From Rosa chinensis (taxonomy: Eukaryota; Streptophyta; Magnoliopsida; Rosales; Rosaceae), in assembly GCF_002994745.2 (NCBI RefSeq), contig NC_037091.1:13392501-13456500 (forward strand): a stretch of DNA of 64,000 nucleotides, written 5' to 3'. Of this stretch, positions 1-10,828 are shown piece after piece. Below the pieces are notes generated by a model, which searched no databases, had not been told where the DNA came from, and saw nothing but the letters and a program-made list of their open reading frames with translations. The translations under genes and the position numbers were made by a program. Positions within the stretch are counted from its first letter, which is position 1. Each line of letters begins with the position of its first letter.

Positions 1-2197
1 CAAACCTTCAAATTTTGGTGTACGAGTTTGGCATGGCCTTTGGGCAAATCTGCCCCAACATGTGGCGGTTGATGCTGGCACTGAACTCGCTATGGCGGTT
101 GTCAGGTTGTGAGGGACTGACTGTGGCGAAGGTGCTGCACTTCTACGAACTGGTGTACGTGAAACGCCAAGGTTGCAGAGGGCAGGTAAACCTGAGTCGC
201 CGTCAAGGAGCGCCCAAGTTGATCGAGAACTTGAGGGATTCCATGTCCTACTGGCGGGGTACCTTCTGCGTTGCCACGACGGGGTGGGAGTACCAAGCGG
301 GGTCCAATGAGGGGGAGCCGACGTTTAGAATTAAGTCAGAGTTTCAGCCCATCCGAGGTCGTTTGCCGTCTCCGCTGAACATAACTGGCGAGGTTCCTCT
401 TTTTCTTTTTCTTTTTTTGTTTTTACACAGCCTTGTACCCTGTACTGACAATGACCTTTTGTGTAGCGGGGTTGCGGTACAACCTGACTCCCGAAGAAGA
501 GTGCCGCATGGCGCGCATCAGAGGTTGCTGGCGGAATCGCAACTTGCTGGACTTTCGTCTTCTTACAGGCTGGGAGTTGTTGGTCGATCAACAACTGACT
601 CGTGCCGTTGGTAAAGTACTCTCCGCTATACCACACCCTTGGTGAGATTGTCTCATGCTGATTGGTTTGTTGTTTTTTTTTTGTAGAAACTCCGTCGGGG
701 AACAAAGCGAGCCGTGACGCCTTCGCGATAGCCATGGACCGCGCTGAAATTGACAACTTCTTGGAATCCATGTACGCCTCTGGGCTGGCTGCTCAGAAGA
801 CGGTGGTGAACCTGGAGACGCTGGCGCTAAGCCCGTCTGAGGTTCCAGTGGTGCTGTCAATGCCGCACCACTCTTATCTTGGCGGTGACGGGCTGCCTGC
901 TGTTCAGGCGGGGACCGGCGCGGTGAGCGAGGCAGCACCCCGGAAAGAGAGAGAGTCGGCCATACGGCGCGGGGTGCCGAAGAAAACAGTGCGCCCAGCG
1001 GAGGGTGTCACCATAGCGGGGTTGGAGCCGCCGACGAGGGGTTCAAGGCCTGCCGTCGCTGGAAGCACGCGGGTGCTTCAATGAAAACGCCGTTAACCCG
1101 ACTTCGGCGGGGAAGAGGAGGATGCCGTGGAGATAACTGGGGTCCGCGAGCAGCCGAAGAAGGCAAGGCAGGCTCCGCCCGAGGCTCCCTCTGAGGTGGC
1201 GAAAGCGGCGGGTACGAGCGACCTGGACTCATTTGCCGCTTACGCCGAGTTCCTGAATGACGGTGAACGAGAGTTCCTGTATCACCTCTGCGAGCGGCTG
1301 GGGTTCGGCGGCTTGGAGGGGATTGGACGGTCGACGGCCGTCAACCAATCGCCCTTTAGCACGGCATTTGGGCACATCTCTGTCGGGCTGCATGAGATGT
1401 TCCTGGCGGCGTCAAAACAGCCCCTGGTTGAGCGGGAGCTCAGGGAGGAGGTGGCAGGGCTGCAGATGGACTTGGGGGAGGCCCAGGAAAGGTTGGCTGA
1501 CGTGGAGCGAAGCTTGACGAAGGCCGACTGTGATGCAGCAGATGCTCGTGGCAAGTTGGCTGTTGCCGTTGAGCGGGACCTGGCATGGACCGAACAGTTC
1601 GCCCAATTGGGGCAAGAGATGTCCCTGCTGCAAGATCGGGTGGCCACCAAGGACAAGAAGGTTGAGATCCTTCAGCAGGAGTCCGCCGCTAGACAGGCCG
1701 AGGTTAAGCTGCTAGAGGGTGAAGTCGCTCGCCTGGAGGCTGAGGGGAGCCGCGCTGCGGCCGCCGCTGTTGAGTCATACAAGTAGTCGGCGGAGTACAA
1801 GAAGGCGCTGACCGAAGCAGCGAAGGCCGGTGCTCTGGCTAATGTGGAAATGCTGCAGCAGAAGGACGCCATTGATTGGGCGAAGGCGTCCATGCCTGTT
1901 GTGCCGCCAGCCAGGGAAGCTCCGTCGGCAAAGGGTGATGGCCCCTCTCAGATTGATGGTACCCGCTCGGGTAGCGGGGAAAGTGGTGCTTGTCCCGCGG
2001 ATGACTCCCAACAGACCCTTACCCAATCAGAGGCGTCCCGTGCCGGGTTTTTGGCGGCTCATACCCGGGCGGATGGTACCATAGAGACACCCAGTCCTAC
2101 AGCCTGCGGATCTGACCAGACAAGCCGCCAACAACCGCCGCCGGACGCTGAAGGTGGAAATGCCGAAGGCAGCCAAGCCAACCTTACCAACCCCTGA
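1..2197 (+). pseudogene. Antisense additional ORF of TAT copy 1 (putative 'gypsy-type transposon' protein), spliced, 5'-truncated
   Basis: The ORF runs opposite to gag-pol. Exons are about <15-357, 467-610 and 687-2197, with GT-AG introns at 358-466 and 611-686 whose acceptors follow long T tracts. The first exon has the conserved helical domain (FGQICPNMWRL, LHFYELVYVKR) of the plant family annotated as putative gypsy-type transposon (Pfam Transposase_28 style). The last exon encodes a coiled coil rich in E, L, A and K (roughly 1430-1780) and a polar tail. In-frame stops at 1082-1084 (TGA), 1094-1096 (TAA) and 1784-1786 (TAG, a CAG codon in copy 2) show decay. Both introns are at identical positions in copy 2 (49744-51897), which supports the splicing model. 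The biochemical role of this protein family is not established. Confidence 0.75.
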
Positions 2198-2590
2198 AGA
2201 TGGAAGTGCCCACTTTGTAGCCGCTAAGGCGTATTTAACTGATGTAATGAACAGGCCTAAAGTTAATGAAATTTCGGCATTTGGTTTTTCTTTCTATGAT
2301 GTTTGTTCCGCTAGAGTTTTGACAATTTTGCTTTTGGCCACGAATGAAACATTAAAGGAATTAAAATTGGTCCAAGTGCACAATGTAGCGGACGTGGTCC
2401 GCTGACTGGCGTTGCCAGTTGCCCCTAGTGCTAGACTTGGGAACACAATGGTTTGAATAATTCCTCGTTTCATTGATAGCTGTCTGAACAGCGTTTACAA
2501 AAGCGGGGTCGTACCCGTTGTGTAGCTTCCCTTAGCTAAATATTGAACAAAAATTTAGCTAAGTCAAGATGCTCTTGGGTAGCGGCATGA
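2198..2590. other. Spacer between the antisense ORF and the 3' end of pol in TAT copy 1
   Basis: This is non-coding sequence between two convergent reading frames. It is conserved in copy 2 (about 51898-52369), including the stretch ATTTAGCTAAG just before the integrase end. A CAAGAT hexamer at 2565-2570 is one side of the deletion seen in copy 2. I see no gene of its own here. Confidence 0.6.
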
Positions 2591-3772
2591 CTATTTGTAG
2601 TAATACCGAAGGTGCTCGGTATTCCAAGGGTGGGTTGTAGTGACGCCATCCTTGTCCATTAAGTAGAAGGTGCCTGGGCTAACGACTTCTACAATTTTGT
2701 ATGGACCTTCCCAAGTTGGGCGGAGTTTTGTTGGCGGTGGTATGACTTCTTTCATTACCCAATCCCCCAGTTGGAGGTTGCAGGCTCTGACCCTGGCGTT
2801 GTAGAAACGCGAGACCCGTTGCTTGTTCTGAAGGTTGTGCAAATGGGCTGCGTCTCGCTTTTCCTCTACGAGATCCCTGTCAAGGTTGACGCCGTTGCTG
2901 TTGGTATCGGGGCAGTAGCCTTCGACCCTAGTGGTTGGTTGGGTTACCTCAATAGGCAGGACGGCCTCAATTCCGAACATCATACAAAAGGGGGTTTCAC
3001 CAGTGGCGGAAGTTGGGGTTGTTCTGATAGCCCATAGAACTTCAGGGAGCTTCTCCGCCCACAAAGCTCTGGCCTTGTCGAGCTTCTTCTGTAACAGCTT
3101 CTTGATTATCTTGTTCGCCGCTTCGACCTGGCGGTTGGTTTGGGGGTGAGTGACGGATGCAAAACGCATCTTGGTACCTAGGTTGGCAGTGAAAGAGATG
3201 AGTTCCTTGTTATTGAACTGTGTGCCGTTATCTGTGATGATTGTATGTGGGACACCGTAGCGGCAGTAGATGTTCTTCCAGAGGAAGTGAATTACCTTGG
3301 CGGTAGTTATTGCCATCAGGGGCTCCGCCTCTATCCACTTGCTGTTGTAGTCGATAGCAACAATGATGTATTTGAACTGACCCTTTGCGGTTTGGAATTT
3401 GCCCATCAGGTCAAGGCCCCAGGTGGAGTGAATCCATGGACCGATGATGATCGATAGTGGTTCCGCCGGCGCATGTGGAAGATCAGCATATTGTTGGCAT
3501 TTGTGACAAGATTTTGATATTTGTCGGGCGTCGTCACCGAGTGTAAGCCAGAAGTAGCCTTGTCGCATTGTGCGATTGACCAAGGATCTAGCGCCCGAGT
3601 GGTTTCCACATTCCCCGCCATGTATTGTTGCCAGCACGACCTTTCCCTCCTCTGGGGTTAGGCAGCGGAGGTTGGGGTGAGTGAATCCCTGGCAGTAAAG
3701 TTTTCCGTTTTGGATGTTGTAGCGGGTTGCTCTCCGCTGGAGCTGTCGCACTTTGATCTTGTCCTCTGGCAA
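2591..3772 (-). CDS. Integrase domain of TAT copy 1 pol (open reading frame retained)
   Basis: The 393-codon open frame covers the end of the polyprotein. An N-terminal HHCC zinc-binding region is visible (GGECGNHSGAR followed by SCHKCQQY). The catalytic D,D-E core follows: WGLDLMGKF, then IITDNGTQFN, then RQVEAANKIIK with the glutamate. Near the C-terminus a GPY/F-type module is seen (LRPTWEGPYKIVEVV). No chromodomain follows, which fits TAT/Athila rather than chromoviruses. It would insert the cDNA into the nucleus after cleavage from Gag-Pol. The frame is intact, but upstream pol is broken, so no functional enzyme is expected. The ATG at 3772 is internal and not a true start. Confidence 0.88.
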   Translation of the reverse strand: MPEDKIKVRQLQRRATRYNIQNGKLYCQGFTHPNLRCLTPEEGKVVLATIHGGECGNHSGARSLVNRTMRQGYFWLTLGDDARQISKSCHKCQQYADLPHAPAEPLSIIIGPWIHSTWGLDLMGKFQTAKGQFKYIIVAIDYNSKWIEAEPLMAITTAKVIHFLWKNIYCRYGVPHTIITDNGTQFNNKELISFTANLGTKMRFASVTHPQTNRQVEAANKIIKKLLQKKLDKARALWAEKLPEVLWAIRTTPTSATGETPFCMMFGIEAVLPIEVTQPTTRVEGYCPDTNSNGVNLDRDLVEEKRDAAHLHNLQNKQRVSRFYNARVRACNLQLGDWVMKEVIPPPTKLRPTWEGPYKIVEVVSPGTFYLMDKDGVTTTHPWNTEHLRYYYK

Positions 3773-5579
3773 TGTCCCGTTGCGTTTGTACTGAATAATT
3801 TAGTCCATCTAGCTAGGATTGGCCTCAATGTTGAAGATCTCCGCTAGGGTTTTTGTGATACTTGGCTTGTCCAGACACTCTACCCTTGTGTCCGCTGGAC
3901 TCTGGTGTGGCTGGGCGGTTGCCAGTCTTGCAGTGAATCAGCCTTGGCGTTCTTTTCCCTGGCGATTTGTGTGATGGTGTGGAACTTGAATTTATTGAGC
4001 AGTGTCTTGAGTCTTGACGTATCCCAAGTATGCCGCTAACTACTGGTCCTTCGCCTAAAAACTGTTATTGACCTGGTTAACGACCAACTGAGAGTCGCTG
4101 AAGATGTTGACACTGTCCGCCCCTGAATCGATGGCGAGGAGTAGGCCGGCAATGAGTGCTTCATATTCCGCCATATTGTTTGAGGCATTTCAATGCATAT
4201 TCGACGCTAAGTCCCCCTGGTCCTGTTAAGATGATTCCGGCGGCGCTGCCGTCCACGTGTAGGTTCCAGTCTGATTGTTGGGGAGCCGGCTCCTCGGTGG
4301 TCGCTATTTCCGTTCCAGGTGGTACATCGATCTTGGATTCGGGCTGACGCTCGGTGAGCTCAGCAATGAAGTCTGCCACCGCCTGGCCCTTCATGGCGGT
4401 TCTTGGTTTGTAATCGATGTCAAACTCGCTGAGCTCAATGGCCCACTTGCTGAGGCGCCCCGAATGTTCAGGGTTCTGCATTACTTGTCTCAGCAGTTGA
4501 TTGGTTAACACATGGATTGTATGGGCTTGGAAGTACTGACGGAGGCGTCTGTCTGCAACGATGAGTGCGAGAGCAAGCTGCTCCAAGGGAGGATACCGTG
4601 TTTCTGCTCCGTTCATGCCCCTGTCGGCATAGAACACTGGGAGCTCATCCTGGCCTTCCCGCCGGACGATGGCGCAACTCACCGCTGACTGTGATACCGC
4701 TAGGTAAATGTATAATGTTTCTCCTTGCACAGGAATGGAAAGGAGTGGAACTGCCGCCAGGCCTTGGAACACCGCCTGGCACTCTGGGTTCCAATCGATG
4801 ACTTTCTTGTGGGTTGTTTTAAGGACTTTGAAAAATGGGGCGCACCTGTCGGTCAGCCTGGAGATGAATCGAGACAGGACGATTAGCTTGCCCTGGAGGC
4901 TTTGGACGTGCACCTTCCACTCTGGGTCCTTTAAGTCGAGGATGGCCTGCACCTTGTCAGGGTTAGCCTCGTGGCCCCGTTCGCTGACAATATAACCCAG
5001 AAATTTGCTGGCAGTGACGCCAAAGAAGCATTTTTCTGGGTTGAGGGGCATACCATAGGCCAAGAGGATGGTTATTATGATCTTGAGGTTTGCCACATGT
5101 CCGCTGGCTTTTACGCTCTTGACCAACATGTCGTCTACTTAGACCTCTATTATCTTGCCCATATGTTCCGCGAACATGCCGTTCATCAGTCGCTGATAAG
5201 TTGCCCCTGCGTTCTTCAGACCAAAAGGCATCACATTGTAACAATACAGGCCTTTGTCGGTGGTGAAGGTGGTGCACTCCTGGTCGTCGGGATGCATCCT
5301 GATCTGATTATAGTGGAGAAAGCATCCATCATGCTGAGAAGCTCGTGTCCAGCGGTTGCATCGACCAGTTGATCGATGCGGGGTAGTGGGAAACTATCTT
5401 TTGGGCACGCCTTGTTAAGATTTTTGAAGTCGACACACATCCTCCACCTGCTGCTAGCCTTTTTGACCATAACCAGGTTGGAAATCCACTGGGGATAGAT
5501 GACCTGGCGGATCAACCTAATGCCCTGCAGCTTGGCAACCTCTTCTCCGATAGCACGGTACTTCTCTTCGTTGAAGGCT
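3773..5579 (-). pseudogene. Reverse transcriptase and RNase H region of TAT copy 1 pol, disrupted
   Basis: RT motifs are recognisable: WRMCVDFKNLNKACPKDSFP, DQLVDATAGHELLS and the C-terminal NPEKCFFGVTASKFLGY. RNase H follows with WNLHVDGS. The active-site YVDD is destroyed: the tyrosine codon is TAA on the minus strand (5139-5141), leaving stop-V-D-D. A 1-bp deletion near 5317, just before the YNQI motif, shifts the frame; copy 2 keeps the frame there. The tail of RNase H (about 3780-4160) carries further stops and has lost several codons relative to copy 2. In an active element this part would copy the RNA genome and remove the RNA strand. This copy cannot. Confidence 0.88.
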
Positions 5580-5677
5580 AAATCCACTGGGGATAGATGA
5601 CCTGGCGGATGAACCCAATGCCCTGCAGCTTGGCAACCTCTTCTCCGATAGCACGGTACTTCTCTTCGTCGAAGGCT
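5482..5677 (-). repeat. 98-bp tandem duplication inside pol of TAT copy 1
   Basis: Two head-to-tail copies (5482-5579 and 5580-5677) differ at about three positions. The unit encodes EEKYRAIGEEVAKLQGI and the following RQVIYPQWI. Because 98 is not a multiple of three, the duplication throws the protease frame out of register with the RT frame. Copy 2 has only one unit here. Confidence 0.9.
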
Positions 5678-6717
5678 CTGCGCTTCTGCTTGATAGGATA
5701 GCAGGATGGTTTGATGCTTAACTTATGTGTGATGATTTCAGGGGAGATACCTGGCATGTCTGCATATGACCAGGCAAAGACCGTAGTGTTGTCTTGTAGG
5801 AACTGAGTGAGCTCCGCCGCCAGCTCTGGGTCTAATTGAGCGCCTATGCAGATTGTCCGCTCAGGGTGCTCGTCAGAGATGCTGACGACCCTTAATGATG
5901 TTTCTGGGTTGACCGGCTCCTTCTTTACGTACTTCTTTTCGTCATCCTTGGGGTCCTCAAAGATATTTGGTGGCAGTGCCTGACTGCCTACCGCTAGGAT
6001 CTCATGGCGGCGGGTTGATTGTGCTATAGTAGTTGAATAACACTCGCGTGCCAACTGTTGACTTCCCCTGACACAGCCTGTGCCGTTGGGGGTGGGGAAC
6101 TTCATGAGCAGCATGTATTCGGCGATGATGCACTTGAGTTTATTGAGCGCTGGCTGACCAATGATTGCGTTATATGAGCTGAAACAATCGACAATTATGA
6201 ACTCCGTATGTATTTCAGCCATACATGGATTAGTACCGATAACTAGCCGTATATAGTCAGAACCCAGCGGTTGCATGACGTCCCCAAAGAAGCTGAGCAG
6301 TGGTTTATGATCTTGGAGTAGTTTTCTGTTCGGCTTGAGGTCGTTGTAGCAGCCACTGAATATGACGTTGACAGCGGATCCGCTATCAACCAAGATTCTA
6401 CCCACTGACATTTTGCCTAGGATGGCGTCGATCAAGAAAGGATCGTCATGGGGCAGATGCACTCCGCGCTCCTCCTCCTCTGAGAAGGTAATGGGCTCCC
6501 AACCAGACTTTGGGAGCTTAGCGGATCTTTCGTAGCGGATGTTACAGACTTCCTTTGGGTGATTAGCCCGTGCATAACGCTTTCTAGCTCTGTGAGACAT
6601 GTTGGTGATTGGAGCACCTCCATCGATGGTGTTGATGTGGCCCATGGGCTCAATGTCGGCGATCACAGGTGGCGGTTGGCGCACCTTGAATTGCTCCAGC
6701 TTGCCATCACTGTACAA
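5678..6717 (-). CDS. Aspartic protease region of TAT copy 1 (open frame)
   Basis: The open frame encodes a retropepsin-like domain with the active-site motif ILVDSGSAVNVI (DSG triad). It is preceded by the family-typical INTIDGGAPITNMSHRAR linker and followed by VDCFSSYNAIIGQPALNKL. The enzyme would process the Gag-Pol polyprotein in the particle. The frame continues into the duplicated segment and then stops. Upstream it is cut from gag by a nonsense codon in the zinc-knuckle linker. It is homologous to 54659-55290 in copy 2. Confidence 0.82.
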
Positions 6718-8372
6718 GGTCTCAATGGCCTTTTTGAGAGCGTTGCAGCTGTTGGTATTGTGACCGTTGTCCTAGTGGTATTTGCACCACCTGCCGGTGT
6801 TTCTTGGCTTTCCTGTTTTTGGGTATTTTCCCGGGGGCGGCTGTGGGATCTGATCCTTGCACTGATTGTATATTTCTTCATACGAGGCCGTGAGGACTGT
6901 AAATACTGCATACCGCTGGGAAGACTCCGTATGTTTGTTGCGATTGTCCCCATGGGATGGGCTGTTTCCCTTGTAGTGTTGGTCCTTCTGTCACTTGTTC
7001 TGGTACTGGCCCTGCCGCCACTCCCTTTTTTTATCAGTTGGTGGTGAATTGGAAGTTTTGTTGGTGGTCGCCTGCTGACTGGAGGAGGGTTGTGTCGACT
7101 TTGCTAGTGCTGCTGGTGGCGGTGGGGTTTCTCCATATGTTATGAATTCTGCTTGGGCATGAATGACCGCCTCTCTCATGTGGTGGTCGTATACCGCATT
7201 TGGATGATTGTAGTTGAGGTGATAGAGGAATGGCCCTTTGAGGAGTCCCTGCTAAAAGCCGCCGAAGCCATTGTTTTATCAAGATCACGGCACTGAGATG
7301 CTGCCGCCTGCCACCTTGTGATGAATGCCTTCAGTGTTTCCTCCGTACCCTGCTTGACGTTGAACAGGTGGCTTGTATTGTGGTGCCCGGCGGATAGTAG
7401 GATGAACCGAGAAAGGAAAGCGTGTGACAATGCCTGGAATGAGTCAATGGATCCCGGCGGGCACTCGAAGAACCAATTCATTGCCTCATTGTCCAGCGTT
7501 TCGCTGAACAAGTGGCACAGGGTGGTGTCATCGAATCCCTTGTTGTTGGTGACCTTCTTGAAGGTGTCCATATGGACGAAGGGGTCAGTCTTACCGCTGT
7601 AATGTGACATTTTTAGAGTCTTTACGTATGCCGGTCTAACGGCCAGCAAAATTGCAGCAGTAAATGGTCCTGGCCTGGACGCGAAAAGCGGATTTGAAAT
7701 TGGCGCTGGGGTGCCTGATTTCGCCTGGATTAACCTTTGTTCCAACTGCTGCATCCTTTCCAGTATTTGAGCGGTTGCATCGCCGGCGGGGCCTAGCCGG
7801 ATACTCCGATGAACTGATCCTCTCCTGGGAGCGGGTGGGTTTCCCTCAGTTCTTGCCCTAGGTCTCGAGCGGTGGGTGTGCAGTGATGACTCTGCCTCCT
7901 GTTCCAACATTAACTGGGGCGCGGGGGGCGGCCCCATTCCCGCTAGCTCTAGTGGGCGCAGCGGGACCTGCATATGCACGACTGGTGCTGGCATCAATGC
8001 TCCAATACCAGGTCGGCTGTGCCTGGTGCTCCGTGATTGCTCGCTTCGTGCCGGGTTGGCGATTGCTTCCAGTGTTCTCTTTAGCTCGTCAAAGCCTGAC
8101 ACAAGCGTGGCCACTTGCTTTTGGGCCTCGGCCTTTTCTTTTCGTTCTTGTTCACGCTCTCTGTTTGCTTTGTGAAGATCCACCAGTGCCAGCTCATATA
8201 GAGAGGCGAGGTCTTGGCCTGGCCGGCGGTTGCTACTTGGGTTTGTCTCACCGCCGGGGTTTACCGGGGTGGTGAATAGCGCGCGGTTGATCCCTACCGC
8301 TGGGTTGGTGGGTTGGGGAATGGCGGATTGATATGCCTGCTCTTTAACGTTTCCCCCAATATCGTTAGTCAT
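6718..8372 (-). pseudogene. gag of TAT copy 1 with zinc-knuckle linker, frameshifted
   Basis: The start is taken at the ATG at 8372, 36 bp inside the primer binding site. The N-terminal half is a charged helix (HKANREREQERKEKAEAQKQ) and a proline-rich stretch. The retrotransposon gag domain follows (KMSHYSGKTDPFVHMDTFKK, then NWFFECPPGSIDSFQALSHAF). The frame breaks near 7255 and continues in another frame as FLYHLNYNHPNAVYDHHMREA. The linker at 6720-7040 carries a CKYH...GHNT...C zinc-knuckle motif whose lysine codon after CKYH is TAG at 6772-6774; in copy 2 the same codon is AAG. Gag would form the virus-like particle shell. Confidence 0.85.
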
Positions 8373-8407
8373 GGTGGTTGTGGTGGGATGACCTTTTGCT
8401 CAAGAGA

Positions 8408-8425
8408 TTCCCAGAGACGGCGCCA
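8408..8425 (-). other. Putative primer binding site of TAT copy 1
   Basis: Read on the minus strand, TGGCGCCGTCTCTGGGA begins 1 nt inside the 5' LTR. The TGGCGCC start is typical of plant TAT elements primed by a tRNA ending in GGCGCCA (commonly tRNA-Asp). The remaining match to that tRNA is imperfect, so the exact primer is uncertain. Confidence 0.65.
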
Positions 8426-8426
8426 A

Positions 8427-8916
8427 TGTTAATGCTCAAAGTCCGGCGGTAGCCGATCTTTCGTTTAACGCGGGTCCGGTGGGCGGACCGCTACTCTGAG
8501 GATTTGATGGCCTCCGCTAGCTGTCACACGAGAGACAGGGCGTCAGAGGGAGACCGCGTTGGGCGGTCTTCACTTCTCCGATGCCTAAGTCAGTCAATGC
8601 ATGTAGGCAGGATAACAATAAATGAGTAGTAAATGCGTAATTAATGAGGAGAGAGGAGAGAACCTTTTATAGGTGAGGAGAAGGTTGATCTTCTTCTTGT
8701 TTTCGATGTGGGACTGATGTGCTTCGATACCCAGCGTCTGGAGCTTCTGATGCTACTGTGGCGCGGCGCGTGGCGGAGCGTCAGCGGTGATCTGGGGGCG
8801 ATCCCGGACTCGGGCGGTAGCTCGCCTGGCTGTGTCTCCGCAGGTCACCCCCTTGGTGAGAGTCGGTACCTCTGGCGGTATAGCTAATTATGCTTGCAAA
8901 CGTACATGTAGGTACA
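8427..8916 (-). repeat. 5' LTR of TAT copy 1
   Basis: On the plus strand the LTR begins TGTTAATGCTC and ends GGTACA, giving TG...CA ends on both strands. The boundaries come from the primer binding site on one side and alignment with the LTR at 46737-47250 on the other; length is 490 bp. On the minus strand a promoter is visible: box TCCCACATCGAAAAC (8699-8713), then CCTATAAAAGG (8663-8673). The matching 3' LTR is outside the window. Confidence 0.85.
8663..8713 (-). promoter_or_regulatory. LTR promoter module (TATA box plus upstream box)
   Basis: The minus strand reads TCCCACATCGAAAAC, about 25 nt of spacer, then CCTATAAAAGG. The same pair is found at 46978-47028, 59017-59067 and, diverged, at 17967-18018. 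Conservation across four LTRs of different age suggests it is the core promoter of this family. Confidence 0.7.
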
Positions 8917-9362
8917 ACCTATTTGCTGCATGTACCATCTTTACTCGTTCTTCAACACATACACATGTTATGTTGATGCTAGCTGTCAATATCTTAGCTT
9001 CTTTATCTTATAAAGCACCAGTAAAGTGACAAAACGATGAACACAATTATGCATATATATATATATATATACTCCCACTATCATCTCGGTTTACGTTTGT
9101 CGAAACTCAGTACATTACTTTGTGAGTGTTTGGAGGTAATGGTTCACACACATACTACACTCTGGCCAAAATGAATGTAACCACTTAAATTAAGTGTTAT
9201 CATCATTGTAAACCATGTTACTATGACATCACATCTTTGGAGTATATAGATTATATATGCTAATTATGTACTCTATCTTATATTAAGGAGACATAATCAC
9301 AAATCATTTCTCCAAATTAGCGAAATCATCACCCTTCTACTAAGGAACTTCGCCGGAGTAAT
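8917..9362. other. Intergenic sequence between TAT copy 1 and the CACTA element
   Basis: This AT-rich stretch includes a short (AT)n run near 9053-9070. The last three bases (AAT) are the target duplication of the CACTA element. I see no gene. Before the CACTA insertion it was joined to 15419 onward. Confidence 0.5.
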
Positions 9363-10100
9363 CACTACTAGAATTCTGTTCATTTACATCAGTCCAGAAC
9401 CGATGTAAAACTAAATTCTGACCGATCTCTTTGTGGCTGATGTAAAAGATATAGACATCAGTATAAGCGAGTTTTTAACCGATGTTCCAGACAACAACTA
9501 ACATCGATTCTGAAACACAAATTGATGTATAATCGTTATAATCATCATAATCTTATATGTTAACTATATTTAATTCTTCATATTTTCACATTTTATGCTT
9601 AATAAAGTATATCTCAAACAATACCTAAGTGAACATTTAAATCGATTACAATTTCAGAAATGATGTCTAATACTCTCGTAGACATCAGTCTCCAAAAACT
9701 TTTGTTTGTTCGTGTCCATTTTTACGTGCATCTTGCAGCCTTATTCTCCTGAGAATGATGTATGTGCCTTTAGGCAACATCGGTTAATCTATTAAGAATG
9801 ATGTTTTATGTTACTAGGAAAATCGTTTTTTGTTGGTTGAAACAATGTCTAGTAGTTTTGTAGACATCATTTCTATTTTTCAAAATTGATGTCCTGTATT
9901 TCATGGCAAATCAGTTTACTTTATAATAGCTGATTTGTACGTTGATAGTAGATAACGGTTTGGTGTTTGGATATCGATGTGCATTGGTTTTGTGTACATC
10001 GATTTTGGGGTCACACTTCGATATGTTGATAATCATGAGACATTGATTTTTATTTTGATACTGATTTCTAATGACAAGAAACTTTTTACTGAGATCATGA
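9363..10100. repeat. Left TIR and subterminal repeats of the CACTA element
   Basis: The TIR occupies about the first 28 bases. Repeated motifs of the form CATCGATTT, GATGTCTA and GATGTAAAA occur in both orientations. The matching right-hand block is 15240-15415. Confidence 0.75.
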
Positions 10101-10139
10101 AGCTGCAAGTTTAAAGTTTTAGCTACTTGGTTGTGCACA

Positions 10140-10445
10140 CTAACACATCCAGAAAACAAATGAAGTTTTCATAAAATTGCTCCTTTGCACAAAAACATCA
10201 CAATTCTCACTTTTTGCAAAATTTTTATCGTCATGAGAAGATGAAATGAGATGTTCACCCAGGCTTTCATTGTCTTCCCCACCTTGATGCAATTGGTCAG
10301 CAGCTAAGTACGTCTTCACTTCTACGAGTGGATTTCCATTTGTGTGGAAAACGCTGCATGTTGAAGTCCCTTCTGCCATCATGGTTAAAATCCCTGTCGT
10401 CCCGTCTTTCTTTTCCCTCTCTCCTCTCCTTTTCTTTTTCACCAT
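10140..10445 (-). other. Open reading frame of unknown origin inside the CACTA element
   Basis: The 101-codon open frame encodes a polar, low-complexity-poor segment (for example HQGGEDNESLGEHLISSSHDD) that looks more like a real exon than random AT-rich sequence. I do not recognise the family. It lies downstream of the MADS and PRR fragments on the same strand and could be a further captured exon. Confidence 0.3.
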
Positions 10446-10761
10446 GCCTCCTTTGCCCTTCTATTTTTATGCACAACTAAGCTTTGAGTAACTGAAATGA
10501 TGAATTTCAATGTTACTTACAAAGAAAAGATGAATTTTACGTACAAAGCAGTCCATTTTAATCTTGCAGAGTGGACAAAACTAAATTTTAAACAAAAGAA
10601 TCATCAAATATAAATCCTACAGCTTCTTATCAATTAGTTATGGCTTCTCTCTTTATTGCAAAAACAAGCAGTTTACCTGCTTTTCTTTTAAGAGAACATA
10701 TCTTCCAATCCTGAGAAAAGAGAAGACGAAACAAAGTTACAACAAATCAAAGAAAAAAAAT

Positions 10762-10789
10762 CAGAGAGAGAGAGAGAGAGAGAGAGAGA
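10762..10789. repeat. (GA)n microsatellite
   Basis: About 14 GA dinucleotides lie in the intron-like sequence just downstream of the captured K-box exon. Confidence 0.95.
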
Positions 10790-10828
10790 TACCACAAAGA
10801 ATATCAAATACTCAGATGGAAGAGATAC

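Larger units (their letters stand above)
1..8916 (-). mobile_element. Ty3/gypsy TAT (Retand-like) LTR retrotransposon, copy 1, cut by the left edge
   Basis: Read on the minus strand the order is 5' LTR (8427-8916), primer binding site, gag, protease, RT/RNase H, integrase (ending at 2591), then a spacer and an antisense ORF (1-2197). The 3' LTR lies beyond the left edge. No chromodomain follows the integrase, and an additional ORF on the opposite strand between pol and the 3' LTR is a known feature of some TAT-lineage elements, so I place it there. The copy is dead: gag is frameshifted, the RT has a frameshift and a nonsense codon at its active site, and a 98-bp tandem duplication breaks pol. 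A second copy of the same family lies at 46737-55770 and allows direct comparison. Confidence 0.9.

Noticed and set aside
331..938. Minus-strand open frames (146 and 116 codons) opposite the antisense ORF
   Set aside because: They cross both introns of the plus-strand gene and have no homology; they are shadow frames.
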